DNA from: JANNYA01 sp031422315 | Lineage (GTDB): Bacteria > Pseudomonadota > Gammaproteobacteria > Xanthomonadales > SZUA-5 | Direction of reading: 5' to 3' | DNA: 64,000 nt | Assembly (NCBI GenBank): GCA_031422315.1 | Contig: JANOQN010000003.1 | Coordinates: forward strand, 27,644-91,643 | Part shown: piece after piece, positions 24,503-31,898 of the stretch | Position numbering within the stretch: the stretch's first letter is position 1 | How the letters are laid out: every line of letters starts with the position of its first letter | Notes under the pieces: generated by a model | What the model saw: the letters and a program-made list of their open reading frames with translations, nothing else | Told to the model about the DNA's origin: nothing | Database searches by the model: none | Position numbers and translations under genes: made by a program

Positions 24503-24587
24503 GGTTGATTGCCTTTAAGTCTTTTTGAGACGCGTGCCAACTTATGGCAATTGGCGGGTAACTACAAACACGAAACGACAAGTAACA

Positions 24588-24662
24588 CACCGCCAATTTT
24601 TTTGCCCCAAATTTAGGGTGCGTTTTTGTTATGCGAATAAACCGAGCGATCACTTGGCGGTG
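24588..24662. promoter_or_regulatory. Long-spaced inverted repeat element, copy b
   Basis: CACCGCCAA (24588-24596) and TTGGCGGTG (24654-24662) form a perfect 9-bp inverted pair with a 57-bp centre. Like copy a, the centre holds AAATTTAGGGTG (near 24609-24620), and the right arm is followed by TCAGCAGATTTTTCGT. It lies between the divergent genes at 24502 and 24775. Confidence 0.6.
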
Positions 24663-24725
24663 TTTCAGCAGATTTTTCGTGTCAGTGCTCGACATGCGCA
24701 ATCTTTCATTTTGTCTCCTGCAGTT

Positions 24726-24767
24726 CCCAAGCACACCCCCAAGCACATCCCCAAGCACATCCCCAGG
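24726..24767. repeat. Short tandem repeat (three 12-bp units)
   Basis: Three near-identical units of the form CCAAGCACATCC follow each other just upstream of the ATG at 24775. In the extended reading frame of the gene they would encode Pro-Ser-Thr repeats. Length changes here could affect the spacing between promoter and start codon. Too few units for a CRISPR array. Confidence 0.6.
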
Positions 24768-24774
24768 CCCACCG

Positions 24775-25134
24775 ATGCAAACCCGCACTGAGATCCGTTT
24801 TAACACTAACCCCGCACAGTGGAACATCATTGACCAATGGGCGGCCGATGAAAAATATAAGCTGCAAAGCTCCAGCACAACAGAACGGCACTATCAAAAA
24901 GGCACAGGATTTTTAGTGGCGCCGATGATATTGCACATTCGCCAAGACGGCGGGCAAACCGTAATGCAAGGCTGGATCAGCGCCAACACGCTGGTACGCG
25001 CTTTCGCGCTGTTTTTATTGCCGCCAGAGATGGGGATTGAATCCGGCGGCCTAAAAGCCATGTTGCCCAGGAAAATCGCGCGCAACGCGGTCAATAAACT
25101 GATGGCGCAACTGCAGCTGCCTGCCATTCCCTAA
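24775..25134 (+). CDS. Hypothetical protein, intact copy of a duplicated family
   Basis: A 119-residue cytosolic-looking protein of unknown family. It starts MQTRTEIRFNTNPAQWNIID, has a beta-rich core (HYQKGTGFLVAPMILHIRQD, GQTVMQGWISAN) and a helical, basic C-terminus (MLPRKIARNAVNKLMAQL). No signal peptide or membrane helix is seen from this start. An upstream in-frame ATG at 24694 would add a leader through the tandem repeat and is less likely but not excluded. A small membrane protein gene follows 30 bp downstream and is probably co-transcribed. A truncated copy of the gene lies 0.9 kb upstream. Confidence 0.6.
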   Translation: MQTRTEIRFNTNPAQWNIIDQWAADEKYKLQSSSTTERHYQKGTGFLVAPMILHIRQDGGQTVMQGWISANTLVRAFALFLLPPEMGIESGGLKAMLPRKIARNAVNKLMAQLQLPAIP

Positions 25135-25164
25135 CACTTCCAAAACCCTCTCAGGACTAATCAA

Positions 25165-25422
25165 ATGCCTCAATCATCCACATCTAAATCAATATCTATA
25201 GGCGCTATTGGACTCGCTATTGTTGCGGCGGTGGGAGCGGTACTTGCCGACCTGTCTGAATCTAAATTGGTGGCATTTAGCTATCTCATCGTGCCACTTT
25301 TGGTGTTTGGCGTGGCCGGCCTGAGCGTCGCAAAAGGCAATTTAAAAGGCGCGCTGGCGTTGGCTGGTGTCTCGCTCTTGGCGCTATTTGTTTTCTTGGT
25401 CGCGATCTTCCCCATGCTTTAA
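25165..25422 (+). CDS. Small hypothetical membrane protein
   Basis: An 85-residue protein with three hydrophobic stretches: ISIGAIGLAIVAAVGAVLAD, FSYLIVPLLVFGVAGLSV and ALALAGVSLLALFVFLVAIF. It begins MPQSSTSKS and has no other features. The preceding gene ends 30 bp upstream on the same strand and a plausible AGGA lies before the start. No family recognised. Confidence 0.6.
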   Translation: MPQSSTSKSISIGAIGLAIVAAVGAVLADLSESKLVAFSYLIVPLLVFGVAGLSVAKGNLKGALALAGVSLLALFVFLVAIFPML

Positions 25423-25679
25423 AAGATCAATTGGTTTGCGTGTCTATTAACGCAAACGGTAGTAAAGCCACATGCAGCGCGCTTGTTTGATGCCGACTCA
25501 TAACCATTCGCGCTGAGCCTGTCGAGGGGAAAGCGCTCGAAGTTTACCGCCTATAGCTCGGTAAGTGTCGGCAATAGCGCCTGATCTAACGAACGCCACT
25601 GAGTTCGAATGGCTGGTTCTGATTGAACTTGCATCAATAAATACCTATGCGCCAGCGCGTTTTCAGCGCGCGTCGCAGC

Positions 25680-25985
25680 CTAGCGATTAAGCGATCCAGT
25701 GTTATGCGTGCGGCTAAAGGGCTGGGTGATGAGTAAACTTCGATCAGCGTTTAAAACAATTGCAAAGCGAATGGATAAACGCCGCAGCACAACCAAAACT
25801 GTTAGCGGAAACGCTGACGCTAACGATACCAATAGCAGCGACGGATGCTTAGCCAGTCCAGGCGTCGTCATAGGAATAGTGAGAAATGGTAGGGCGAAGC
25901 TAAATACCATGATCGCTGCAATCCAAGCCGGCACGCGCAAGCCTTCAACCGGCGCAGTTTTAAACAGCGCTTTATTGGCGAGCAT
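25680..25985 (-). CDS. Small hypothetical membrane protein (two helices)
   Basis: A 101-residue protein with two hydrophobic segments (VPAWIAAIMVFSFALPFLTI and SLLLVSLASAFPLTVLVVL) and a polar C-terminus. The ATG at 25985 is preferred because AGGT lies about 10 nt before it and it sits 11 bp after the stop of the upstream gene; an in-frame TTG at 26021 would overlap that gene by 25 bp. It forms a two-gene unit with the 25997-26443 gene. Function unknown. The gap 25423-25679 shows nothing recognisable. Confidence 0.55.
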   Translation of the reverse strand: MLANKALFKTAPVEGLRVPAWIAAIMVFSFALPFLTIPMTTPGLAKHPSLLLVSLASAFPLTVLVVLRRLSIRFAIVLNADRSLLITQPFSRTHNTGSLNR

Positions 25986-25996
25986 TTGCTTGCTAC

Positions 25997-26443
25997 CTAT
26001 CCGGAGAGCGGAAACTGACAATCCGTGAGCCGCTCAAGAAATCCCTGGCTGCTCATTTTTAGCAAGACACCGTCGACATCAAGCTGGAAAAACCACAGCT
26101 GATCTGCACGTTGTTCCTCGGCGATCTTGAGTTCATTGCTCCGGGCAATGGCTTCGGCAAATTCACGGCTCGGGTAGAGGAACTGCGGCGCTTGCAGCAC
26201 CACATAGCGCGATCCATCTTCATTGCCAAGGCGCCAATTGCGCCCATAAATCGCTTCCCAGATTAAATCTGGCGTGTCGGGCGCAAGCGCCTCGCCATCC
26301 AGTAAACGCGCGATCGCATATCGCAAAAACACACAGCACTTTGCCTCCGAAACCTTAGTAAAACCGCCGGGCAATTGCAAGCCATCGGCCCAGCGCATGC
26401 TCAGGACTCGGTAGGCCATTGTTGGGTTCATCGCTTCAAACAT
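25997..26443 (-). CDS. Hypothetical cytosolic protein
   Basis: A 148-residue soluble protein of unknown family, rich in aromatic and acidic residues (DLIWEAIYGRNWRLGNEDGS, QLWFFQLDVDGVLLKM). A strong ribosome binding site, AAGGAG, lies 6 nt before the ATG at 26443. No signal peptide or membrane helix. It is divergent from the lipoprotein gene at 26676, with inverted repeat copy c between them, and co-directional with the small membrane protein that follows. Confidence 0.6.
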   Translation of the reverse strand: MFEAMNPTMAYRVLSMRWADGLQLPGGFTKVSEAKCCVFLRYAIARLLDGEALAPDTPDLIWEAIYGRNWRLGNEDGSRYVVLQAPQFLYPSREFAEAIARSNELKIAEEQRADQLWFFQLDVDGVLLKMSSQGFLERLTDCQFPLSG

Positions 26444-26509
26444 GATTGCTCCTTAATTTAGCTGCTTTTTCAACGCGGGGCATCGGATAGAACGAAATTT
26501 CCAGGCGCG

Positions 26510-26584
26510 CACCGCCAATAGTCAAACGCAAAAATGCAGCCAAACGCAAATGACCGAGCCCAGTGCAGCCATCACGTGGCGGTG
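26510..26584. promoter_or_regulatory. Long-spaced inverted repeat element, copy c
   Basis: CACCGCCA (26510-26517) and TGGCGGTG (26577-26584) form an 8-bp inverted pair with a 59-bp centre. The stretch ACCGAGC-CCAGTGCAGCCATCACG before the right arm resembles ACCGAGCGATCACT in copy b, and CGCATCATTTCTCGT follows the right arm as in the other copies. It sits between the divergent genes at 26443 and 26676. Confidence 0.55.
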
Positions 26585-26675
26585 TGCCGCATCATTTCTC
26601 GTATCAAGCGATTAATCCAAGGCAAACCGACGCTGCAATTTCGCTACGTTGTTATTTTGGCAAATAGGAATCATC

Positions 26676-27140
26676 ATGAAAATCGCAGCAAATCTTTGTC
26701 GCGCCTCAATTTTGGCAAGTGTACTAACCATCTTGCTGGGATGCGGTAAAGCGCCCGAACCGAGCGCAGCTGGAGCAACTAGCGCAAATTCCACTACCCA
26801 AGCCGAGCCTGGCTTCAGTGAAGTGGCCTTTACCACCTATCAATCGCGTGATGGCTTTCGCTTGGCGTTTTTATCGCCGAGCAAAGTTCGAAAGAGCTGG
26901 AACAATATGGGAGGTGATCCGGTAATCGGGCAGTACGCGCAAGTTGGCAAGCAAATCACCGTCACCTGGGATCAAGCCGCAACCCATCATGGCAGCTTGT
27001 CTGAAAAGCTGATGCAAACCGGCCCTTGCTCACTGACGCGCTATGAACGAGTCGACCGCGAAAACCAGGTGCACGACGACCAGCCGCAGGTTTACCAGCA
27101 AAAAGAACCGATCTGCGATGCGGTGCGGGTGGTTAACTAA
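26676..27140 (+). CDS. Hypothetical lipoprotein
   Basis: A 154-residue predicted lipoprotein. The ATG at 26676 has AGGA 6 nt upstream and starts MKIAANLCRASILASVLTILLGC, with lipobox LLGC. After a flexible Ala/Ser/Thr/Glu linker the mature domain (about 50-154) has an SRDGFRLAFLSPSKVRKSW segment and two late cysteines (GPCSLTRYERV, PICDAVRVV) that could form a disulfide. No known family. A longer in-frame start at 26649 is disfavoured because it weakens the signal peptide. Confidence 0.65.
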   Translation: MKIAANLCRASILASVLTILLGCGKAPEPSAAGATSANSTTQAEPGFSEVAFTTYQSRDGFRLAFLSPSKVRKSWNNMGGDPVIGQYAQVGKQITVTWDQAATHHGSLSEKLMQTGPCSLTRYERVDRENQVHDDQPQVYQQKEPICDAVRVVN

Positions 27141-27314
27141 CGAGCTTGTTAACTAGCGTGCTTTCGAGCTTCCATTCGGCAATGTTTGACTGCCGTAAGC
27201 TGATTTAAAAATCACTGCTAAACTCGGCGACGCTGTCCTGGTTTTGTGCGCGCAACTGAAGCGCAAACCTCGGCAGAGAATATTGATAGTTCGCGCTTTG
27301 CAAGCAGGAGCAGC

Positions 27315-27683
27315 ATGCAAATTTTGCCATTTTTCTGGGTCGGCGCGGGCGGCGCACTCGGCGCTTGTTTGCGCTACGGGCTTAGCTTAGCGCTGCCAGC
27401 AGCGCGTTTTCCAGTCGCTACCTTATGCGCCAATTTAATCGGCTGCGCACTTGCTGGCGCCGCGCTTGCGGCCTGTGAGCGCGGCAGTCTAAGCGGATCA
27501 AGTAGACTGTTTCTGATGACCGGTGTGTTGGGCGGATTTACCACGTTTTCGGCCTTCAGCATTGAAACACTTCAGCTGATCCGGGAAGGCTTGGGTACGC
27601 AAGCGCTTGGCTACGCGCTGCTTAGCCTGTGCGGCTGCGTGCTTGCCGCAGCGGCTGGATTTTGGGTAGCGCGCGCGGGTTAG
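27315..27683 (+). CDS. crcB: Fluoride ion exporter CrcB/Fluc
   Basis: A 122-residue membrane protein that forms dual-topology dimeric fluoride channels. The four hydrophobic segments are clear, and the family motifs are present: GAGGALGACLRYGLS near the N-terminus, the asparagine in CANLIGC, and GVLGGFTTFSAFSIE in the third helix region, which carries the phenylalanines of the fluoride path. The start at 27315 has AGGAG 4-5 nt upstream; an earlier in-frame start at 27246 adds an unconserved leader. No fluoride riboswitch was recognised in the 174-bp upstream region. The gene is convergent with the next membrane protein. Confidence 0.93.
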   Translation: MQILPFFWVGAGGALGACLRYGLSLALPAARFPVATLCANLIGCALAGAALAACERGSLSGSSRLFLMTGVLGGFTTFSAFSIETLQLIREGLGTQALGYALLSLCGCVLAAAAGFWVARAG

Positions 27684-27691
27684 TTGAGCGA

Positions 27692-28267
27692 TCAAAGCAG
27701 GTACACGAAAACGTAGCGCAAATTCATTGCAAGCAAAATCGCAATATTGAGCGGCTTGCTTTTTGCCACACAGGCTATGATCAATAGAACGATCAGGCCA
27801 AGCGTCAATGCTAGCGAGGTTGGTTCGAACAACCTTGCCGCGAGAGTTTGATTTGACGCATAAAAGCCGAGCTGCACCAGCAGTAGTGCAAGCAGAACCG
27901 CGTACACAATTTTGCGCACGCGAAAATAGTGCTCATCCAAATCACTGACGATTGCAAGATTATCTGGAAACACCATATGAGCCGCCAAGTAGTAGGCACT
28001 GGCAAAGAGCATGGTGCCCATTAAGGTTGCCCCGGATACTGACAATGTATTTCGAACCGTCCAAGCCGCTGACCAAAATGACAGCAGGTCAAGCATCACA
28101 AACAGCCCCAGCAACGGCGTAAGCACCCCGATAGTGAGCTTCGCTTTGCCTTCTTCGTCAACGTGCAGGAACGATTTTAACGTACGGCCAAATCCACCCA
28201 ATATTTCGACCAAGGAAAGCCCGAGCACTAAACTGTAAAGCGAAAAAATGAATTCGAACTGGGACAT
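27692..28267 (-). CDS. Hypothetical membrane protein
   Basis: A 191-residue integral membrane protein with five or six helices (FIFSLYSLVLGLSLVEILGG, IGVLTPLLGLFVMLDLLSFW, LMGTMLFASAYYLAAHMVF, IVYAVLLALLLVQLGFYAS, LALTLGLIVLLIIACVA). The ATG at 28267 is chosen because the 59 residues before it in the same frame lack any pattern. The first helix begins with an acidic SQFEF. Function unknown; no partner is evident beyond convergent crcB 8 bp away. Confidence 0.65.
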   Translation of the reverse strand: MSQFEFIFSLYSLVLGLSLVEILGGFGRTLKSFLHVDEEGKAKLTIGVLTPLLGLFVMLDLLSFWSAAWTVRNTLSVSGATLMGTMLFASAYYLAAHMVFPDNLAIVSDLDEHYFRVRKIVYAVLLALLLVQLGFYASNQTLAARLFEPTSLALTLGLIVLLIIACVAKSKPLNIAILLAMNLRYVFVYLL

Positions 28268-28493
28268 AGATTGGGCTTCGAAGTTTGAGGATATGAGCGT
28301 GGTCAGCGCATCGGGCGTCGCGATTATCACGACGCTCGAATTGTTTTCAATGAAATCACATTGATATGCGCCCTTATTAGCGTGGATTGTATTGAAAACA
28401 ATTGCCTGCAACGGCGAGCAAGTTAGCCTAAGCCTAAAGCACATTCCCCAAACTAAATCGCGTTGCTTAAACGCGACCTTTCAGCGCCAACGC

Positions 28494-29477
28494 TTAGCAA
28501 CTAATCGCCTGGCTCAATTCAATCCAAGTCGGTGATATTCCCCATTCTGATACTTGGTTTCCGGCCAATACTCGCTTGACATCGCGCAGATCTAAATGCG
28601 GCGCTAGCGTTTTGAGCAGCAGCGCGGTGTGATCGCGCAGGATTTTCTCCAACGGCAGCACCGCCCAGGCCGTGCATTCTGGAATCTCCACCGGTGCGGG
28701 AAGTTGAACTAAATCAGTATCTTGCAGGCTGCTGATTGCCATCTCAGCCAATATGCCGACGCCGATGCCAGAACGGACATAGGTTTTAATCAGATCGGCA
28801 TCGTGCGCAAACATCGCGAAGTTAGGTCGCAGATCTTGCAGCGCAAACGCTTGCCGTAGCGAGGATGCCTCACTTACGGCCGATTCGTAGCTAATCAGCG
28901 GAAAGTCGGCCAAGTGCTTTAGCGTCAGCCTGCGCATGGTGGCTAGTGGGTGCGTTTTGGGCACGACGACCACCCGCTGCCAGCGAAATAGCGGCACCGG
29001 AACGCCTTTGCCGGGCAGCTCGCCAGCCGTGCTAAACAGCGCGAAATCAACGTCATTGCGCTCAAGAAGTGCCTGCTCTTGGGTATCGGAAGTGGCTTGG
29101 ATGTGGATGCTCAAATCAGCAAACTTACGTCGGATTTCTGCAATTGCGGGCGGCAATACGAAACGCGCGTGCGTGTGGGTAGTGGCAATGATGAGCTGCC
29201 CTAAGCTATCGCCACGAAAGCTGCTGGCCAAGGAACGGATGCTGTTTGCCTGTATTTGCATCTGCCGGGCATGGATTAGCACCTGCGTGCCCGCCTCAGT
29301 CAGCGCTTCCAGGCTGCGGCCTTTACGAATAAACAGCATAAAGCCGAGCTCATCTTCTAGCTGTTTGAGCTGCTTGGAAAGCCCTGGTTGAGTTGCGTGC
29401 ACCAGCTGCGCGGCCTGGGTGATGTTAAAACCGGCATCGACGATGGCAATAAAGTAGCGAAGTTGGCTGAGGGTCAT
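28494..29477 (-). CDS. cysB: LysR-type regulator, CysB-like
   Basis: A 327-residue LysR-family activator. The winged helix-turn-helix is at about 1-60 (LSQLRYFIAIVDAGFNITQAA, TQPGLSKQLKQLEDELGFMLF). The effector domain begins LIIATTHTHARFVLPP, the CysB/Cbl signature that binds O- or N-acetylserine, and VGILAEMAI is near the end. In enterobacteria CysB activates sulfate assimilation under sulfur limitation; the divergent cysG and the cys genes downstream make the same role likely. The ATG at 29477 gives the conserved MTLSQLRYF start. It is divergent from cysG across a 168-bp region holding a LysR-type palindrome. Local context strongly supports CysB over Cbl. Confidence 0.88.
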   Translation of the reverse strand: MTLSQLRYFIAIVDAGFNITQAAQLVHATQPGLSKQLKQLEDELGFMLFIRKGRSLEALTEAGTQVLIHARQMQIQANSIRSLASSFRGDSLGQLIIATTHTHARFVLPPAIAEIRRKFADLSIHIQATSDTQEQALLERNDVDFALFSTAGELPGKGVPVPLFRWQRVVVVPKTHPLATMRRLTLKHLADFPLISYESAVSEASSLRQAFALQDLRPNFAMFAHDADLIKTYVRSGIGVGILAEMAISSLQDTDLVQLPAPVEIPECTAWAVLPLEKILRDHTALLLKTLAPHLDLRDVKRVLAGNQVSEWGISPTWIELSQAISC

Positions 29478-29521
29478 GATGTTCCTCGTTTGCCAAAGCA
29501 AACATGTGCGCTAACGCTATC

Positions 29522-29538
29522 AATAACCTTTAGTTATT
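29522..29538. promoter_or_regulatory. Candidate LysR/CysB operator between cysB and cysG
   Basis: AATAAC (29522-29527) and GTTATT (29533-29538) form a perfect 6-bp inverted repeat with a 5-bp centre. It contains the T-N11-A spacing (T29524, A29536) typical for LysR-type sites. It lies 45 bp upstream of the cysB start and 108 bp upstream of cysG, a fitting place for auto-regulation and activation of cysG. Confidence 0.5.
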
Positions 29539-29645
29539 TCACACTATCTTGATAACAAAAACGCATATCTCGACAACCTACGCTTATTTCCCAAACTCAG
29601 CGGGCTTGCGCAAGCTTAAGCGTCAATTTTGATGGGGGCACGCCG

Positions 29646-31160
29646 ATGCCTGAGGCAAGTGAGAACGCACTTTTCCCTGCATTTTTGCAGCTCGCTAACC
29701 GCTTAGTTGTTGTCATTGGCGGCGGTGAAGTAGCGCTGCGTAAAGTGCAAGCGCTTATTCCAACTGGCGCGCAGATACAGGTCATTGCACCGGAATTTAA
29801 TTCGGAACTTATCGAACTTGCTCTGCGTAATGCCAGCATAACGCTTTGCACCGAACACTTTACCATTGAGCATTTGACCGACGCGTGGCTGGTGATCGCC
29901 GCTACCGATGATGTGGTCGTCAATCAGCAGGTTGCGCAGGCTGCAAACGCACGCAAGCTTTGGGTGAATGTGGTGGACGATCTTGCGCGTTCGACCTTTC
30001 AAGTTCCCGCGCGGGTTGAGCGCGGGCCGCTGCAAATCGCGATATCCAGCGGCGGGCATGCGCCGATGCTGGCTCGGCAGATTCGTGAACAGCTTGAGGC
30101 AACACTAGATCCAAGCCTTGCTGAGCTAGCGCTGCTGCTGAAAAAGCACCGAGGTGCGATCAAAAACAGCCTGGGCTTGCAAGCTCGGCGTGATTTTTTT
30201 GAAGAGATATTGCAGGGCGAAACAGCGCAGCTGCTGCGTTGCTATCAACCAGAACAGGCGCAGACTGAGCTGCTAGCAACGCTAAAGCGCTTTGCACAAA
30301 GCTGCGGCGCGCACGAACGCACCGCTAAAATTGGCCGAGTCATTATGGTGGGCGCAGGGCCAGGCGAAGCAGGACTGTTAACGTTGCGCGGCTTGCGCGC
30401 ACTGAATCAAGCCGACGTGATTTTGCATGATCGGCTGGTCAGCGCTGAAGTTTTACAGCTAGCCAGGCGCGATGCGCAGTTCATTGAAGTCGGCAAGCAG
30501 GCGCACCGGCATTTTGTAACGCAAGCTGGGATTCACGCGCTCATGCTCGAACACGCCAAAGCCGGAAAAACCGTGGTTCGACTCAAAGGCGGTGATGGCT
30601 TTATTTTCGGGCGCGGCGGTGAAGAATTGGAGTTTTTGCGAAGCCATGGTGTACCGTACGAAGTCGTGCCAGGCATTACCGCAGCGCTTGCCTGCGCGGC
30701 TTACGCAGGCATTCCACTCACACATCGAGCACACGCGCAAATGCTGCAGCTGGCGACCGCGCATTTCAGTGCTGAGACTGCAAGCTTTGAGACCGAGAGT
30801 ATCGATTGGGAAGCGCTGGCGAAAGCCAATCAAACTGCGGTTTTCTACATGGGGCTTTGCGCGCTGGCGCGCGTGAGCAGCAAGCTGATTGGCGTTGGTC
30901 GAAGTCCAAACACACCGATTGCGCTGATTGAAAATGGCGCGCGCAGCAATCAGCGGGTAGTGCTTAGTAACTTAACAAGCATGCAGCAAGCGGCAAGTCT
31001 GCACCAATTGACCTCACCGGTTTTACTAATAGTAGGGAACGTCACCGCACTGGCGGAAAAGCTGCATTGGTTTGGCGCAAAGCCGATTATTACGGGTAAA
31101 ACAGACACACTAAGGCGAGATAGTGGTAGCGAGCGCGCTGAAGTTGTCTTGGCAGCTTGA
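29646..31160 (+). CDS. cysG: Siroheme synthase CysG (multifunctional)
   Basis: A 504-residue trifunctional enzyme that makes siroheme from uroporphyrinogen III: two methylations, oxidation and iron insertion. The N-terminal dehydrogenase/ferrochelatase part has the NAD motif GGGEVALRK at 25-33 and the acidic VVDD near 109-112, probably including the catalytic Asp. The C-terminal uroporphyrinogen-III methyltransferase part begins GRVIMVGAGPGEAGLLTLRG (230-249) and has VVRLKGGDGFIFGRGGEE and VPGITAALACAAYAGIPLTHR. Length is slightly above the usual 460-480 because of a C-terminal extension with TGKTDTLRRDSG. Siroheme is the cofactor of the sulfite reductase CysI encoded nearby. Start ATG at 29646. 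Confidence 0.95.
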   Translation: MPEASENALFPAFLQLANRLVVVIGGGEVALRKVQALIPTGAQIQVIAPEFNSELIELALRNASITLCTEHFTIEHLTDAWLVIAATDDVVVNQQVAQAANARKLWVNVVDDLARSTFQVPARVERGPLQIAISSGGHAPMLARQIREQLEATLDPSLAELALLLKKHRGAIKNSLGLQARRDFFEEILQGETAQLLRCYQPEQAQTELLATLKRFAQSCGAHERTAKIGRVIMVGAGPGEAGLLTLRGLRALNQADVILHDRLVSAEVLQLARRDAQFIEVGKQAHRHFVTQAGIHALMLEHAKAGKTVVRLKGGDGFIFGRGGEELEFLRSHGVPYEVVPGITAALACAAYAGIPLTHRAHAQMLQLATAHFSAETASFETESIDWEALAKANQTAVFYMGLCALARVSSKLIGVGRSPNTPIALIENGARSNQRVVLSNLTSMQQAASLHQLTSPVLLIVGNVTALAEKLHWFGAKPIITGKTDTLRRDSGSERAEVVLAA

Positions 31161-31190
31161 GATTGCCTCGATTGCGCAGCATTTACGCTG

Positions 31191-31592
31191 TTACAAAAAC
31201 GGGTTGACAATAGTCAAACGCGTTTCAATCACAAGACTGTGTTGCATGTCTTCCGAATACAAAACGCCTGCGCCTGACAGCGCCGCCGCTGCAACAATCA
31301 TCGCGTCATAGACCGAAAATCCATACCGTTCGGCAAGCGCTCGCCCGAGATTGTGGGTTTGCAGTGTGAGTGGTGTCACCTCGAACATCGTTTGTAAGGC
31401 TGAAATCAGCGCATGCGTTTGCGCCCAGGTGTAGCGCAATTTGCGCTGCGTGATGTTGGTCACTTCGTTCAGAACTTGCACGCTGATCGTGCCTTTTTCG
31501 CGCATTAATTGCTGTGCTTTTGATTGCTTTAACGCATCCGAAGACAGCAAATACAAAACAACATTGCTGTCAAAAAACACCCTACCTTGCAT
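31191..31592 (-). CDS. PIN-domain ribonuclease toxin (VapC-like)
   Basis: A 133-residue PIN-domain protein, predicted Mg-dependent ribonuclease toxin. From the ATG at 31592 it reads QGRVFFDSNVVLYLLSSD, with the first acidic ligand in FDSN; later acidic positions are in QVLNEVTNI and SVYDAMIVAAA, matching the four-acid PIN site. The upstream AbrB-type antitoxin gene overlaps it by 11 bp, the usual arrangement. It sits between cysG and cysNC, so the pair has been inserted into, or retained in, the sulfur island. Targets are unknown (VapC enzymes often cut tRNA). Confidence 0.85.
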   Translation of the reverse strand: MQGRVFFDSNVVLYLLSSDALKQSKAQQLMREKGTISVQVLNEVTNITQRKLRYTWAQTHALISALQTMFEVTPLTLQTHNLGRALAERYGFSVYDAMIVAAAALSGAGVLYSEDMQHSLVIETRLTIVNPFL

Positions 31593-31809
31593 TTGCTTCG
31601 TCGCGGTTAAAAACAAATCCAGCGGGCAGTTTGGGCAAGGCTTGCAGCGTCGCAAAATAGTCATCAATGTGTTTGGGACGACGAATTTCAAAAATTTTGG
31701 GCGCAGCGACGACAATTTCAATATCGTCGCCAGCTTTTAAACTCAGCATCTCCACAACACTGCTAGGCAGACGAACGGCCAAACTATTGCCCCATTTTGC
31801 AATTTGCAT
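31582..31809 (-). CDS. AbrB/MazE-type antitoxin
   Basis: A 75-residue swapped-hairpin DNA-binding antitoxin. The N-terminus, MQIAKWGNSLAVRLPSSVVE, is the typical MazE/AbrB beta-hairpin with GNSLAVRLP, followed by LKAGDDIEI. The C-terminal half is acidic-aromatic and should wrap around the PIN toxin. An AGGG ribosome binding site lies 6 nt before the ATG at 31809; an in-frame start at 31854 is less likely. It overlaps the toxin gene by 11 bp, so expression is coupled, and it probably represses its own promoter. Confidence 0.85.
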   Translation of the reverse strand: MQIAKWGNSLAVRLPSSVVEMLSLKAGDDIEIVVAAPKIFEIRRPKHIDDYFATLQALPKLPAGFVFNRDEANAR

Positions 31810-31898
31810 AAAACCCTCGCGACATAGATATACAAAGATCGAAATGTATATCAATTGGCTTGAGATGCCAATAGGGTTGCGTCCTGCTGCGTTTGACC

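Noticed and set aside
24726..24767. Tandem 12-bp repeats as a CRISPR array
   Set aside because: Units are directly adjacent without spacers, only three in number, and no cas genes are in the window.
24324..24878. 184-codon minus-strand frame across the region between 24.3 and 24.9 kb
   Set aside because: It crosses inverted repeat copy b and the tandem repeat and overlaps parts of two better-supported genes.
27141..27314. Fluoride riboswitch before crcB
   Set aside because: The conserved riboswitch core and its pseudoknot words were not found by eye in this region.
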